From Kosakonia sacchari SP1 (lineage in GTDB: Bacteria > Pseudomonadota > Gammaproteobacteria > Enterobacterales > Enterobacteriaceae), in NCBI RefSeq assembly GCF_000300455.3, contig NZ_CP007215.2, positions 558,001-622,000 of the forward strand: 64,000 bases of DNA. Direction: 5' to 3'. The translations under genes and the position numbers were made by a program. This document shows positions 63,861-64,000 of the stretch, one piece after another; the stretch's first letter is position 1; the number at the start of each line of letters is the position of its first letter. Below the pieces are notes generated by a model, which ran no database searches, was not told the origin of the DNA, and saw only the letters and a list, made by a program, of their open reading frames with translations.

Positions 63861-64000
63861 GCAGGCTCATCCTCGTTGCGGCAGTTGAGCGGGAATTGCA
63901 GGATAAACGTGGAGCCCACGCCTTCTGCTGACTCGCAGCGAATCTTTCCATTATGTTTGTCCACCACGGTGGAATAGACGATCGCTAAGCCTTGTCCTGT
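63851..64000 (-). CDS. sensor histidine kinase, C-terminal end (partial)
   Basis: The last 49 codons of a gene that runs off the right edge. The reading [18 protein letters not shown], then [12 protein letters not shown], is the G2-box and final strand of a HATPase_c domain, so the protein is a histidine kinase; sensing domains are outside the window. The stop codon overlaps the start of the HDOD response regulator by 10 bp, making that regulator its likely partner. Confidence 0.88.
   Translation of the reverse strand, partial: TGQGLAIVYSTVVDKHNGKIRCESAEGVGSTFILQFPLNCRNEDEPACK

Overview
The window is chromosomal DNA from a member of the Enterobacteriaceae. Gene content, order and protein sequences follow the Escherichia coli yhbW-to-yqjH segment closely. 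The differences (a lost fimbrial/agaI segment, loss of the tdc region, added lsr genes, a two-component cluster beside yqjH) suggest a relative such as Kosakonia, Enterobacter, Klebsiella or Phytobacter. I cannot fix the genus from the sequence alone.

Left part (1-11.6 kb): yhbW (cut by the edge), the O2-independent ubiquinone genes ubiV/ubiU and divergent ubiT, then yhbS, yhbQ, yhbP, yhbO, yraR, yraQ and the envelope/replication block dolP-diaA-yraN-lpoA, with rsmI divergent from lpoA. Next (11.6-19.4 kb) is an amino-sugar locus: agaR, kbaZ, agaF, agaS, kbaY and agaBCD. The galactosamine PTS (AgaBCD plus AgaF) is intact. The N-acetylgalactosamine PTS survives only as a decayed agaV and a 21-residue agaW/agaE stub, and agaA and agaI are absent. 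AgaR-type operators lie in both promoter regions.

19.4-25.7 kb holds galactarate/glucarate catabolism (garD divergent from garP-garL-garR-garK). rnpB follows, with an unusually long 112-bp tandem array that repeats the RNA's 3' end and its terminator seven more times. A small accessory cluster (glutamine amidotransferase, NTF2-like protein, AraC regulator) fills the place where E. coli has the tdc region, followed by yhaL-yhaK, yhaJ, yhaH, yqjG, yqjF and the yqjA-mzrA-yqjC-yqjD-yqjE-yqjK membrane block.

36-42 kb is hexuronate catabolism (exuR, exuT, uxaC, uxaA), then ygjV, sstT, alx with its yybP-ykoY (Mn2+/pH) riboswitch, ygjR, ygjP, rlmG and fadH. An incomplete autoinducer-2 set (lsrK divergent from lsrF-lsrG, with no lsrR and no lsrACDB) sits between fadH and patA. 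patA has a sigma-54-type promoter. aer and a second chemoreceptor each have a FliA-type promoter. yqjI and yqjH follow, with iron-type regulatory sites.

The right end (60.2-64 kb) is the least familiar part: a histidine kinase (C-terminal end only), a REC-HDOD response regulator and a REC response regulator with a degenerate HD-GYP-like domain, all in overlapping reading frames, followed on the same strand by a coiled-coil protein carrying a J-domain-like HPD segment. This is my best candidate for an undescribed signalling system.
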